Below, in pieces: positions 51,174-60,073 of a stretch of 64,000 bases of DNA. Position 1 is the stretch's first letter. Each line of letters starts with the position of its first letter. The notes below the pieces were generated by a model. It had not been told where the DNA came from and did not search any database. It saw only the letters and a program-made list of their open reading frames with translations. The position numbers and the translations under genes are program-made. Origin of the DNA: Mycobacterium gallinarum (GTDB lineage Bacteria; Actinomycetota; Actinomycetes; Mycobacteriales; Mycobacteriaceae); assembly GCF_010726765.1 (NCBI RefSeq), contig NZ_AP022601.1, positions 248,001 through 312,000 of the forward strand, written 5' to 3'.

Positions 51174-52399
51174 ATGCGACGACGTCCGAGGTTTCCGGCG
51201 GTCCGATCGAATTCGACCCGTTCACGCAGGACTTCTTCGACGGGGCATACGACACATACCGCAGGCTCCGCAACGAGGCCCCGGTGTACTACAACAAGAA
51301 GTGGGACTTCTGGGCATTGACGCGGTACGACGATGTGGCGCCAGGGACCAAGGACCATGAAACCTACTCGTCGGCGAAGGGTGCGACCCTCGACATGGTC
51401 AAGGCGCACGACGACGCGATTCCGGTGCCCAAGGTGATCATCTCGATGGACCCGCCTGAGCACGAGAAGATGCGCAAGCTCGTGAGTAAGGTCTTCACCC
51501 CCCGCGCCATCGCCGGGCTGGAGGACATGGTCCGCGAGAAGGTCTATGAATGCGTTGACGCACTTGACCCGTCGGAGTTCGACGTCGTCGCGGACTTTTC
51601 GGCGTTGTTCCCCAACGAGGTCATCACCACCATGCTCGGCGTGCCCAAGGAGGACCGCAATCAGATCAGGCTCTGGCTGGATCTACTGCTCGAGCGTCAG
51701 CCAGGGGAGATTGCGACCAGCAAGCAGGGTTACGAAGCCTCGATGAACACCGGCATCTACTACTACAACCTCATTCAACAGAGGCGTGCGAAGCCTCAGG
51801 ATGACATGATCAGCCGTCTGATCGAGACCGAGATCGAGCGCGACGGCGTGGTGGAAAAGCTGACAGACGTGGATATCTCAGGCTTCGCGACCATGCTGGG
51901 TGGTGCCGGCGCGGAGACGGTGACCAAACTCGTCGGAAACGCAATGGTCGCGTTCGCTGACTTCCCCGACCAGTGGCGATTGCTGAGAGAAGACCGCAGC
52001 AAGATTCCCGCGGCGGTCGAAGAACTTCTGCGTTACGAAGCTCCATCGCAGTACCAGATCCGCACCGCGACGCGTGATGTGACCTATTACGGAACGACGA
52101 TCCCCGAAGGCGCCGCCGTGCTGCTCGTGACCGGCTCAGCGACCCGAGACGAGCGCATGTTCGAGGATCCCGACCGACTCGATATAGACCGTGAGCGAAA
52201 GATGGGCTTCAATTTGGCGTTCGGCTACGGCGTGCACAGCTGCCTGGGTGCGGCGCTGGCTCGGATGGAGAGCCGCATCGCTTTCGAGGCTCTCCTGGAT
52301 CTGGTTCCGGAGTACGAAGTCGACCGTGGCGGGCTGCGACGCGTGGCGATGACGAATGTCTGTGGCTATTCCAACGTTCCGGTGCGAAAGGTCGGCTGA
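51170..52399 (+). CDS. Cytochrome P450
   Basis: A 409-aa P450 with I-helix GGAGAETVTKL, K-helix ELLRYEAP (ExxR) and haem loop FGYGVHSCLGAALAR. GTG 51170 overlaps the CoA-transferase stop. Coupling of a P450 with a CoA-transferase suggests that the P450 acts on, or leads to, a carboxylic acid that is then activated. It resembles the P450 at 58624 in layout but not closely. Confidence 0.92.
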   Translation: MNATTSEVSGGPIEFDPFTQDFFDGAYDTYRRLRNEAPVYYNKKWDFWALTRYDDVAPGTKDHETYSSAKGATLDMVKAHDDAIPVPKVIISMDPPEHEKMRKLVSKVFTPRAIAGLEDMVREKVYECVDALDPSEFDVVADFSALFPNEVITTMLGVPKEDRNQIRLWLDLLLERQPGEIATSKQGYEASMNTGIYYYNLIQQRRAKPQDDMISRLIETEIERDGVVEKLTDVDISGFATMLGGAGAETVTKLVGNAMVAFADFPDQWRLLREDRSKIPAAVEELLRYEAPSQYQIRTATRDVTYYGTTIPEGAAVLLVTGSATRDERMFEDPDRLDIDRERKMGFNLAFGYGVHSCLGAALARMESRIAFEALLDLVPEYEVDRGGLRRVAMTNVCGYSNVPVRKVG

Positions 52400-52420
52400 T
52401 TCGTCGCTGGGCGGATGTCG

Positions 52421-52939
52421 CTAGCGAGCTCGAAACGGCTCGACGACCGCGAGCTGGGGCGTCAATCCAGCGGCCTTCATCGCGTGAAACTTGAACGCCC
52501 GCGCAGCGGCGCTGAGCCGGTGCTCGACGCCTGGGCCCGCAGCGGGTTTCGCTTGCGGGTCGTGCTGCCATACGGCGATATCGGCGTGCTGTCGCCGCAC
52601 GGATTCCGCCACCATGCGACGCACCTGGCGGTGCCGTTCGTATACCTCTGCGTCCAAGTAGACGGCATCAGGCCACAGCGGCTCGACGTCGAATGCGTCG
52701 GGAATGACACGGCCGCAGACACCGAGAATCTGCAATGCGCGCTCATCACCGGCGCTTTCGACGTATATGTCTACGTGCCAGCCGGCACGGACCGAGTCAT
52801 ATATGAGCCCACCTGCAGCCGCCACTGCGTCGGCCGTATTGGCGGCGAATACCACCAGCTTGCTGGGTGTGGCCCGACCGCGACTCGACGACTTCGTGTG
52901 TGAGTGCGCGGGGGTGTTCGCATGAACTACGGAACTCAC
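52421..52939 (-). CDS. Hypothetical protein, possible degenerate PIG-L-like fold
   Basis: A 172-aa protein from GTG 52939 (an ATG at 52981 would extend it over a GAGAAT site). The core KLVVFAANTADAVAAAGGLIYDSVRAGWHVDIYVESAGDERALQILGV has the spacing of the N-acetylglucosaminyl deacetylase (PIG-L) N-terminus, but the metal motif PHPDD is replaced by ANTAD. The remainder is not recognised. It lies downstream of the TetR gene at 53018 and may be the last gene of that operon. Confidence 0.5.
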   Translation of the reverse strand: MSSVVHANTPAHSHTKSSSRGRATPSKLVVFAANTADAVAAAGGLIYDSVRAGWHVDIYVESAGDERALQILGVCGRVIPDAFDVEPLWPDAVYLDAEVYERHRQVRRMVAESVRRQHADIAVWQHDPQAKPAAGPGVEHRLSAAARAFKFHAMKAAGLTPQLAVVEPFRAR

Positions 52940-53017
52940 GTGACAATCCTCGATTCCATTTATGAGAATGACTATATCCATTGGGCCATGGACGATCCAG
53001 GCGACGTGATAGCGGAT

Positions 53018-53641
53018 TCAGCGCCTGCGGGACCGGTCCTCGACGAAACCGTTGACAACATAAGGCCGCACGAAGGCCGCCACGCCGTCGTCGTCGCGCA
53101 TATCGATATTCGGTGAGGGCGTGGTGAACAGCGAGAACAGCATGCGCGCGAACCACTCGGTCGCCGAGGCGATGTCGAGGTCGCTGCGCACCTCGCCGGT
53201 AAGCCTGGCCGCAACCACATAGGGGGCGAGGAACTCGGCACATTCCTTGAGGAGCGTGGCTGCGTTCTTCGTCATCATGAGGTTGACTTCCTCTTCGTCG
53301 AAATACGCCTCGGGCTCGACGACTCTGCGTGCCTGGGTGACGAAAATCGCCGCTCGCACCAGCCGGCCCTCCAGAGTGCTGCCGCCGTGGCGGTCGATTG
53401 CTGTGGCCATATTGCGGTAGAAGCGCTGGGAGGCGGCCTCCGCGCAGGCCTCGACGATGGTCTCCTTGTCCCGGAAGTACTCATAGAAGGTGCTGCGGGA
53501 GACTTCGGCTGCCTTCGCGATGTCGACGATGGTCGTCTTGCGGAGGCCCTGGGTGCGGAAGCAGGCGAACGCGGCCGAGATGATGGCATCCCGGGTGTCG
53601 GTCGCCTGCGCGGCCTGGGCCTGCGTCATCTCAGAACTCAC
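53018..53641 (-). CDS. TetR-family regulator of the igr-like operon
   Basis: A 207-aa TetR protein with a canonical HTH (TRDAIISAAFACFRTQGLRKTTIVDIAKAAEVSRSTFYEYFRDKETIVEA). GTG 53641 is 17 bp after the aldolase stop, so it is cotranscribed with the side-chain operon and probably represses it until a CoA intermediate appears. The ligand and operator are not identified. It is also a candidate regulator for the GAGAA/TTCTC sites. Confidence 0.87.
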   Translation of the reverse strand: MSSEMTQAQAAQATDTRDAIISAAFACFRTQGLRKTTIVDIAKAAEVSRSTFYEYFRDKETIVEACAEAASQRFYRNMATAIDRHGGSTLEGRLVRAAIFVTQARRVVEPEAYFDEEEVNLMMTKNAATLLKECAEFLAPYVVAARLTGEVRSDLDIASATEWFARMLFSLFTTPSPNIDMRDDDGVAAFVRPYVVNGFVEDRSRRR

Positions 53642-53658
53642 CGCTCGACATTAGCTGG

Positions 53659-54831
53659 TCAGCGGTCCGGGGCCAGGATGAGTCCGCTGGTGGGGACGCC
53701 GGTGCCCGAGGTGACGAGCACATGTTCGACGTTGTCGACCTGGTTGTACGACGTGCCCCGAACCTGGCGCACCCCTTCGGTGATGCCGTTCATGCCGTGG
53801 ATGTAGGCCTCGCCCAACAGCCCACCGTTCGTGTTGATCGGCAGTCGCCCGCCGAGTGACAACTCCTCAACGGAAACGAAGTCCTTGGCCTCGCCGCGCC
53901 CGCAGAAGCCGAGCTCCTCGAGCTGTGTGAAGACGAACGGGGTGAAGTGGTCGTAGAGAAACGCCGTCGAGATGTCGTCGGGTTTGAGCCCGGAGTCACG
54001 CCAGAGTTTGTTGCCGACCACGCCCATCTCGGGCAGGCCCGTGATGTCTTCACGGTAGTAGCTGGTCATGACTTCGCCGTCGAACGCCGCGCCCTGCGCG
54101 GCAGCAGTGATGACTGCCGGCGGCTTGGCGAGATCGCGGGCGCGCTCCAGACTCGTCACCACCATCGCCACGCCGCCGTCGCTCTCCTGGCAGCAGTCGA
54201 GCAGGCGCAGTACCGGCTCGATGATCCAGCGTGACTCCTGGTGCTGCTCAAGGGTGATCGGCTTCTCGTAGAACCAGGCATCCGGGTTCTTGGCCGCGTG
54301 CTTGCGGTCGATGACGGAGATCTTGCCGAAGTCGGCGTTGGTGACGCCGTAGGTCGACATGTAGCGCTGAGCGTGCAGTGCGACCCAGGCCGCGGGTGTC
54401 ATGAAACCGAACGGTGCGTATGGTGCCATCCACAGCGGGGTCACGCCGGGTTGACGTCCAGCGCCGCCGAAGCGGAATCCGGAGCGTTCGTTGAACGCCC
54501 GATAGCAGACGACCGCTTCGGCGGCACCGGTCGCGACCGCCATGACAGCCTGCATCACCGTGCCGGCGGCGGCTCCGCCGCCGTGTGGCACCCTCGTGAA
54601 GAACGTGAGGTTCTCGATGCCGACGTTGCGCGCGACTTCGATCTCCTCGTTCTCATCGACGGAGAAGGTCACCATGCCGTCGATGTCGCTGGGACGTAGC
54701 CCGGCATCGTCGATGGCCGCTTTGACTGCCTCGCAGGCCAATTGCATCTCGGTTCGACCCGACTCCTTCGAGAATTCGGTCTGTCCGATGCCGGCAAGCG
54801 CTGCCTTGCCGCCTATTCCGTCCCTGCTCAT
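53659..54831 (-). CDS. Ltp2-like thiolase-fold aldolase
   Basis: A 390-aa thiolase-fold protein like Ltp2 of the igr operon. It has ACEAVKAAIDDAGLRPSDIDG, FLYDHFTPFVFTQLEELGFC and NTNGGLLGEAYIHGMNG. The thiolase nucleophile region reads HGGGAAAGTVMQA with no Cys. Ltp2 proteins cleave 17-hydroxy side-chain CoA esters by retro-aldol reaction, with a DUF35 partner. ATG 54831 with GGAGG eight bases upstream is preferred to ATG 54870. Its partner is probably the Zn-ribbon protein at 56441. Confidence 0.85.
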   Translation of the reverse strand: MSRDGIGGKAALAGIGQTEFSKESGRTEMQLACEAVKAAIDDAGLRPSDIDGMVTFSVDENEEIEVARNVGIENLTFFTRVPHGGGAAAGTVMQAVMAVATGAAEAVVCYRAFNERSGFRFGGAGRQPGVTPLWMAPYAPFGFMTPAAWVALHAQRYMSTYGVTNADFGKISVIDRKHAAKNPDAWFYEKPITLEQHQESRWIIEPVLRLLDCCQESDGGVAMVVTSLERARDLAKPPAVITAAAQGAAFDGEVMTSYYREDITGLPEMGVVGNKLWRDSGLKPDDISTAFLYDHFTPFVFTQLEELGFCGRGEAKDFVSVEELSLGGRLPINTNGGLLGEAYIHGMNGITEGVRQVRGTSYNQVDNVEHVLVTSGTGVPTSGLILAPDR

Positions 54832-54862
54832 GCGCGATCCGCCTCCGCTGCTCGTCTTCGCG

Positions 54863-55315
54863 TCACGCATCCACTCCGTCGAGCAGGCTGAGCACAGCGG
54901 TGCCTTTCACGTGATCGCCGAGGCTGTTGGTGCCCTTGAAGGCGATCTCGACGAGGCCCTCGCCGTCCGAAACCGATTTGTCGGTGACGCTGCCCTCGAA
55001 GCGCATCGGGTCATTCGGATATGCGGGGACACCAAGGCGAATCGACAGCTTCTTGACCATCGCCTCGGGACCCGCCCAGTCGTGCAGGAATTTAACGCAG
55101 AGCCCGTTTGTGGTCAGAATGTTGAGGAAGATGTCTTTCGACCCCTGCGAGTTGGCGAAGTCGCGGTCGTGGTGCACCGGCATGTAGTCACGGGATGCGA
55201 TGGCTCCCGCCACGATCAGGGTGGTGGTGACGGGAACATCCATCGGCGTGACTTCGTCGCCGACGTTGATGGCGTTGAACGCGAGGGTGGTGGTGCGCCC
55301 GATGGTGGAGGTCAT
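54863..55315 (-). CDS. MaoC-type hydratase subunit (ChsH1-like)
   Basis: A 150-aa hot-dog protein. AIASRDYMPVHHDRDFANSQGSKDIFLN contains the hydratase-2 Asp and His (D-x4-H). It starts at ATG 55315, overlapping the ACAD stop in ATGA. In the igr operon ChsH1 pairs with the MaoC part of ChsH2 to hydrate the side-chain enoyl-CoA, and this protein sits in the equivalent place. Confidence 0.85.
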   Translation of the reverse strand: MTSTIGRTTTLAFNAINVGDEVTPMDVPVTTTLIVAGAIASRDYMPVHHDRDFANSQGSKDIFLNILTTNGLCVKFLHDWAGPEAMVKKLSIRLGVPAYPNDPMRFEGSVTDKSVSDGEGLVEIAFKGTNSLGDHVKGTAVLSLLDGVDA

Positions 55316-56421
55316 TTCGTTCCTTCCGAGTACGTATGGCCGAGGCGGGCCAGTTGTTGTGACGCCGACCCGAGAGCGAGTTCGATCTGCTTGGCCCACA
55401 GGAAATAGCGTGACAGCGGATAGGTCACGTCAATGCCCATGCCCCCGTGCACTTGCTGAGCCGAGGCCGTGACCCGCGCGCCCGCCTCCGCGGCCCAGAA
55501 CTTGGCGATGGCGGCATCGCGCTCACACGGCCTCCCTTCGGCGATCAGCCAGGCGGCGTACCAGGTGGTCCAGCGGATGGCTTCAACGTCGATGAAGGCA
55601 TCGGCCAGCCTCTGTTGGACGGCCTGGAACGATCCGATGGGGCGGCCAAACTGCTCACGCTCACTGGTGTAGGAGGCGGCAAGCTTCAAAGCCCTTTCCA
55701 CGACGCCGATTTGGATCGCGCAGAGAGCCACCAGGGCACGGGTATACAGCGAGCTGACGATGTCGGCACCGACGTGCTCGGTCAGCCGCTGGCCGACCAC
55801 GCCGGACAGTTCGACATCAGCGTGTGGTTCACCATTCGTCGTGACGACCGGAGTGACTGTGACACCGTCTGAGGCCGTTTCGATGACGAAGAGGCCGGGC
55901 CCGTCGTCGGCTTGTGCGGATACGACGATGGCCGTGGCCAGCTGCGCCGCAGGCACCAGGTCCTTGTTCCCGTCGAGTCGCCACGAATCTCCGTCGGCAC
56001 GAGCCGTCGTGCGCGGCGCGGCTGGGTTGGAGTTCCCCGGCTCGGCGAGCGCCGCGGTGAGGATCGTGCTGCCATCGACGACGCCAGGCAGGTACCGTTG
56101 CTGCAATGCGGAGTCTCCGTGCCGCGCAATGGTGTCCGCACCCAGCGCGAGCGTCGCGTATACCGGCACCGGCGCGACGCTGAACCCGACCTCGCTGAGC
56201 AGAACGGCGAGCTCAAGGTAACTGCCGCCGGTGCCGCCCACCGATTCTGGGAGTGCGATACCGAGCAGGTCGGAGGTCGCCAATTCGCTCCACAACGCGG
56301 TGTCGTGACGCACATCGGTGGACTCGAGTTCGGTCAGATGTTCTGGAGTCGCGCGAGCCTCGAACAGCTGTCGGGCGACCTTGCCGACCGTCTCTTGTTC
56401 TTCGGTGAATGTGAAATCCAT
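55312..56421 (-). CDS. Acyl-CoA dehydrogenase, short type (ChsE-like subunit)
   Basis: A 369-aa ACAD with weak FAD signatures: the usual TEPxxGSD region reads ALAEPGNSNPAAP, while YTSEREQFGRPIGSFQAVQQRLAD and QVHGGMGIDVTYPLSRYF are standard. Mycobacterial steroid ACADs are alpha2beta2 heteromers in which one subunit has a weaker FAD site; this looks like that subunit, with the 57443 protein as its partner. It oxidises the short side-chain acyl-CoA. Confidence 0.87.
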   Translation of the reverse strand: MDFTFTEEQETVGKVARQLFEARATPEHLTELESTDVRHDTALWSELATSDLLGIALPESVGGTGGSYLELAVLLSEVGFSVAPVPVYATLALGADTIARHGDSALQQRYLPGVVDGSTILTAALAEPGNSNPAAPRTTARADGDSWRLDGNKDLVPAAQLATAIVVSAQADDGPGLFVIETASDGVTVTPVVTTNGEPHADVELSGVVGQRLTEHVGADIVSSLYTRALVALCAIQIGVVERALKLAASYTSEREQFGRPIGSFQAVQQRLADAFIDVEAIRWTTWYAAWLIAEGRPCERDAAIAKFWAAEAGARVTASAQQVHGGMGIDVTYPLSRYFLWAKQIELALGSASQQLARLGHTYSEGTK

Positions 56422-56440
56422 TGTGAATTCTCGCCTTCGG

Positions 56441-56854
56441 TCAGCCGGCGGGCCGGAACTGGTGCAGCGTCAACTCGTCACCACTTGGAAGCGCCTCAAA
56501 AGTCTCGTAGAACACCTCGACGGGCATTCCAACCTCGATGTCGGCAGGTTCGATCCCGCAGAGGTTCGAAACGATGCGAACGCCCTCGTCGAGCTCGATG
56601 AGCGCAACGACGTAGGGGTACTGGAGAAAAGGAAGTGGTGGATATTGCGGCATCACGAAGCTGTACACCGTGCCGCGACCGTTCGACACGACGTAATCCC
56701 AATTCAGCGACTGACACTTGCCGCACATCGGCCGCGGCGGTACCCGCAGCGTATTGCAGTCCGTGCAGCGCTGGATGCGAAGCTCATGCTCCTTCAACCC
56801 CGACCAGAAGAACTCTGTGTCGGGACTGATCGAGGGGGCGAGTCTGGTGGCCAT
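56441..56854 (-). CDS. Zn-ribbon OB-fold (DUF35) protein, stand-alone ChsH2 C-domain
   Basis: A 137-aa protein: Zn ribbon CTDCNTLRVPPRPMCGKC, then OB-fold GRGTVYSFVMPQYPPLPFLQYPYVVALIELDEG. In M. tuberculosis ChsH2 this domain is fused behind a MaoC-like domain; here the MaoC part is the separate upstream gene, joined only by a TGATG overlap. The DUF35 part should bind the Ltp2-like aldolase. Confidence 0.87.
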   Translation of the reverse strand: MATRLAPSISPDTEFFWSGLKEHELRIQRCTDCNTLRVPPRPMCGKCQSLNWDYVVSNGRGTVYSFVMPQYPPLPFLQYPYVVALIELDEGVRIVSNLCGIEPADIEVGMPVEVFYETFEALPSGDELTLHQFRPAG

Positions 56855-57429
56855 CAGTCCCCAGCCGTTCCGGCGGGGGCGCCACCCGTCTTGAAACGCA
56901 GGGTCCGGAACCACTGCCGTCCGATGACTTCGTCGTTCTGATCGCGATAGGTGGTCACCCACGTGACGAAGAAGCCGTTGCCCATCGCGGTCTTCTTCTC
57001 ATCGGAGATCGAATCGAAAACCGTCTCTGCGGTGATCTGGTCTCCGACCCGGGGATAACGTTCGATTTCGAACTCGGAGTTGGTCGCGATGATGCCGGTG
57101 TAACCCGCATCGGAGAGGAACTGCAGCGGATTGGTTTTGATCTCGATCGGCACACCGCCGCGCTCGTGAATGCCCGCGAGTTTGGGTGGAGGCATCGTCC
57201 AGCTCTGCAGCATCACCGGTGGTGACACCAGTCCGCCGTAGCGGGAGTTCTCGGCGAACTCCGGATCCAAGTACGCCGGGTTCATGTCGTCCAGCGCATA
57301 TGCCCAGTGCCGGATCATCGCGGCATTCACCGGGTCGGGGGCGCGGGACGGCTTGCCGACCCCGTCGGTCGGTGTGCCGATCAGTGCATCGAGGCGCTCG
57401 CGTAGCTCGTCTTTGGCGAGTTCGGTCAC
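56854..57429 (-). CDS. MaoC-like hydratase, stand-alone ChsH2 N-domain
   Basis: A 191-aa hot-dog-fold protein (FAS1-like dehydratase type): VNAAMIRHWAYALDDMNPAYLDPEFAENSRYGGLVSPPVMLQSW, and later YPRVGDQITAETVFDSISDEKKTAMGNGFFVTWVTTYRDQNDEVIG. GTG 57429 is preferred to ATG 57462, which lies inside the ACAD gene. Its stop overlaps the DUF35 start by one base (TGATG). It should pair with the 54863 MaoC protein. Confidence 0.82.
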   Translation of the reverse strand: MTELAKDELRERLDALIGTPTDGVGKPSRAPDPVNAAMIRHWAYALDDMNPAYLDPEFAENSRYGGLVSPPVMLQSWTMPPPKLAGIHERGGVPIEIKTNPLQFLSDAGYTGIIATNSEFEIERYPRVGDQITAETVFDSISDEKKTAMGNGFFVTWVTTYRDQNDEVIGRQWFRTLRFKTGGAPAGTAGD

Positions 57430-57442
57430 GTAACTGTTCCTT

Positions 57443-58624
57443 TCAGGAGGCTCGCATGTCACGGGGGGCCCGCGGCATCAAAAGTCCCGCCATGGCGATG
57501 ATGTCGCGTTGCAGTTCATTGGCGCCGCCACCGAAAGTGTTGATGACGGCCAGTCGGTACGCGCTTTCCAGTTCGCCCTTCAGCGGGGCCGATTCTTGCT
57601 TGCGCAGGCCCGCCTGGCCGACCACGTCGAGAAGCTCACGGGCCACCTGCTGGGTGAGTTCGGTGCCGAAAACCTTCGCGGCTGAGGCTTCGCCCATGCC
57701 GAGCGCTCCGGAGCTCATGTTGGAGTTCACTCGCAGGTTCAACAGTCGATACGCGGCGACCTGAGCTTCCACCCGCGCCAGCGCTTGCTGCACCCACGGC
57801 TGGTCGATCACCAAACCGTCGTCGAGCGCTGTGGTTTGGGCCCATTCCAGTGTCTTGCTGAAGAGCGGCTCGAGTGCGCCGAGATTTCCCAACGCGGCGC
57901 GTTCGAGGTTCAGCTGATTGGTGATCAGCTTCCACCCCTCGTTCTCACCGAGGACGATCGCACTCTCGTGAACACGCACGTCGTCGTAGAACGTGTAGTA
58001 CGTCTGCACGCCGGGCATGGTGTTCAGCGGCTTCCAGGAGAATCCGGGGGAGTCGGTGGGCACCATGAACACCGTTATGCCCTTGTGTTTCTTGGCCTCT
58101 GGATCGGTGCGGGCAGCCAGCCAGATGTAGTCGGCGAACTCGGCACCACTGGTGAACATCTTCGATCCGTTGATCACGAAGTGGTCGCCGTCGCGCACTG
58201 CCGTGGTTCGCAGTGACGCCAGGTCGCTGCCGGCGCCGGGTTCGGAGTATCCGATGGCGAAGTCGACCTCGCCCCTGAGGATCGCGGGCAGGAACTCCTG
58301 TTTCTGCTCCTCGGTGCCGTACTGAATCAGCGTGGGACCGACGGTGTTCAGCGTGATCATCGGCAGCGGTGCATTCACCCGGCGCGCTTCTTCACCGAAG
58401 ATGTACTGCTCGAGTGCGGTCAGCCCACTGCCGCCGTATTCGACCGGCCAGGCGACGCCCAGCAACCCGGCCGCACCGAGCGCGCGCCTGCACTCGCTCA
58501 TCGCGTCGCCGCCCTCCGCGAGCTTGGCGACGGACTTCCGTCGCTCGGGGGTCATCACGGCCTCGAGGCGTTCGCGGTAGTCCTTGCGGAGCTGTTCTTG
58601 CTCCGGTGTGTAGTCGAAATCCAT
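57443..58624 (-). CDS. Acyl-CoA dehydrogenase (FadE29-like)
   Basis: A 393-aa ACAD with a clear FAD signature (FAIGYSEPGAGSDLASLRT), INGSKMFTSGAEFADYIWLAART, and NQLNLERAALGNLGALEPLF carrying a likely base Glu. It shares the TGATG overlap with the P450 stop. Together with the 55312 protein it should form the heteromeric dehydrogenase of the igr-like pathway. Confidence 0.9.
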   Translation of the reverse strand: MDFDYTPEQEQLRKDYRERLEAVMTPERRKSVAKLAEGGDAMSECRRALGAAGLLGVAWPVEYGGSGLTALEQYIFGEEARRVNAPLPMITLNTVGPTLIQYGTEEQKQEFLPAILRGEVDFAIGYSEPGAGSDLASLRTTAVRDGDHFVINGSKMFTSGAEFADYIWLAARTDPEAKKHKGITVFMVPTDSPGFSWKPLNTMPGVQTYYTFYDDVRVHESAIVLGENEGWKLITNQLNLERAALGNLGALEPLFSKTLEWAQTTALDDGLVIDQPWVQQALARVEAQVAAYRLLNLRVNSNMSSGALGMGEASAAKVFGTELTQQVARELLDVVGQAGLRKQESAPLKGELESAYRLAVINTFGGGANELQRDIIAMAGLLMPRAPRDMRAS

Positions 58625-59835
58625 CAGACACTCGCTTTCAGACGTACGGGCATCTTCTTCACGCCCGGCACCATCGTGGCCCGGAGTCGGGTCACGTCGC
58701 CGGTCAGTTCGATCGTCGGGTAGGTGCCCAGCAGCACTTCGAACATGATTCGAGCCTCGAGTCGTGCCAGCTGTGCGCCGAGGCAGGCATGTTCACCTGC
58801 ACCGAATGCTATGTGCGGGTTCGGATTGCGGGTGATGTCGAACTCTTCGCTGGTGGGTCCGAAGATCTCCGCATCGCGATTGGCCGCGCCGTACAGCATC
58901 ACGATCTTCTCGCCTGCTTTGATCTGCTGGCCGCGGATCTCGACGTCCTCGGTGGCCTCGCGTGCCATATGGGTCACAGGGCTGGTGAACCGCAACATTT
59001 CCTCGACGGCCAGCGGCAACAACTCCGGATTGGAGCGCAGCAACGAGAACTGGTCGGGGTGATCCAGCAGCGCTTGCGTTCCCAATGCGATGAGATTGCG
59101 GGTGGTCTCGTTGCCCGCGACCAGGAGCAAGAAGGAGAAGTTCAGGAGGTCGGCGTCGGTGAGTCGCTCACCGTCGACCTCGGCGGCGGCCAGAATGCTC
59201 AGGAGGTCGTTGCCGACGACGTCACCGGAACGGCGGGCATCGATCAGTTTGGTGAAGTACTCGTAGAGCTGGCCGAGGGCGACCACGTTGTCGAGCTCGA
59301 TGTCAGGATCGGCCGTGCCCACGGCTGCATCGGACCACGCCCGGAACTGCTCCCAGTCCTCGGGAGGTGCACCGAGCATCTCGGCGATCAGCCGGGTGGG
59401 CAGGGGGGCGGCGATCTCCTCGGCGAACTCGTACTCCCGGGACGGATCGACGTCATCGAGGATGCCCTTGACGATCTCGCGCACCTTCGGCTCCAGCAAC
59501 GTCACCTGACGTCGGGTGAATCCCGAATTGATGAGCTTGCGTAGCTGCCGGTGCCGCGGTGGGTCCGTGAAGATGAGATTGCCTTCCTGGACCGGTTCTG
59601 GCTGGCTCGGGTCCGGGATGGTGATGCCCTTCGTCGACGTGAACGTGAGCGGATGACCGGATACGTAGCGGATGTCCTCGTACTTCGTCAGCGCCCAGAA
59701 GTTCGTGGCGTCGTTCCAGACGATGGGCGTGCTGGTGCGCAGTTCGCGGTACGCCGGGTACGGGTCGCCTGCATAGAAGTCCGGTGAGTGCAGGGGGAGC
59801 GTGGACGTTGGTTTGGAGGTGGAGTCAGTGGGCAC
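58624..59835 (-). CDS. Cytochrome P450, first gene of the igr-like operon
   Basis: A 403-aa P450: I-helix LLLVAGNETTRNL, K-helix EEMLRFTSP (ExxR), haem loop FGAGEHACLGAQLAR. GTG 59835 has GAGGAAGG upstream. In the igr operon the matching gene is cyp125, which oxidises the terminal side-chain carbon; this protein lies in the same operon position, but I cannot assign a CYP family. The 165 bp upstream (59836-60000) must hold its promoter; no clear operator is seen. Confidence 0.9.
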   Translation of the reverse strand: MPTDSTSKPTSTLPLHSPDFYAGDPYPAYRELRTSTPIVWNDATNFWALTKYEDIRYVSGHPLTFTSTKGITIPDPSQPEPVQEGNLIFTDPPRHRQLRKLINSGFTRRQVTLLEPKVREIVKGILDDVDPSREYEFAEEIAAPLPTRLIAEMLGAPPEDWEQFRAWSDAAVGTADPDIELDNVVALGQLYEYFTKLIDARRSGDVVGNDLLSILAAAEVDGERLTDADLLNFSFLLLVAGNETTRNLIALGTQALLDHPDQFSLLRSNPELLPLAVEEMLRFTSPVTHMAREATEDVEIRGQQIKAGEKIVMLYGAANRDAEIFGPTSEEFDITRNPNPHIAFGAGEHACLGAQLARLEARIMFEVLLGTYPTIELTGDVTRLRATMVPGVKKMPVRLKASV

Positions 59836-60000
59836 TGCGGGCCTTCCTCAACACATGGTTTGATCGGACAGATCTCGCGACAGTGTCCGGCAGGTATGTG
59901 TCTACCGCACTGGCATCGACCATGTCAATCATCATTCACCCAGCTAAACCCGGGATAACGTTGACGTCATCACGGTCATGGGTGTACACAGGGGAGCAAT

Positions 60001-60069
60001 ATGTCGGACGTCGCGCACGTCTCGGCGGACGACCATGCATTTCAGCGGACACCAAGGAAGGTCTCGTGA
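60001..60069 (+). CDS. 22-aa leader ORF upstream of the ALDH gene
   Basis: ATG 60001 follows AGGGGAGC and opens MSDVAHVSADDHAFQ, then RTPRKVS and TGA 60067-60069. The stop is 4 nt before the ALDH ATG, which itself has no well-spaced ribosome site. The ALDH may therefore be translated by coupling to this leader. No recognisable attenuator hairpin is present. Confidence 0.45.
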   Translation: MSDVAHVSADDHAFQRTPRKVS

Positions 60070-60073
60070 ACTG

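Noticed and set aside
53018..53641. Firm assignment of this TetR as the GAGAA/TTCTC regulator
   Set aside because: No GAGAA palindrome is visible in the promoter of its own operon (59836-60000), so the link is only a possibility.
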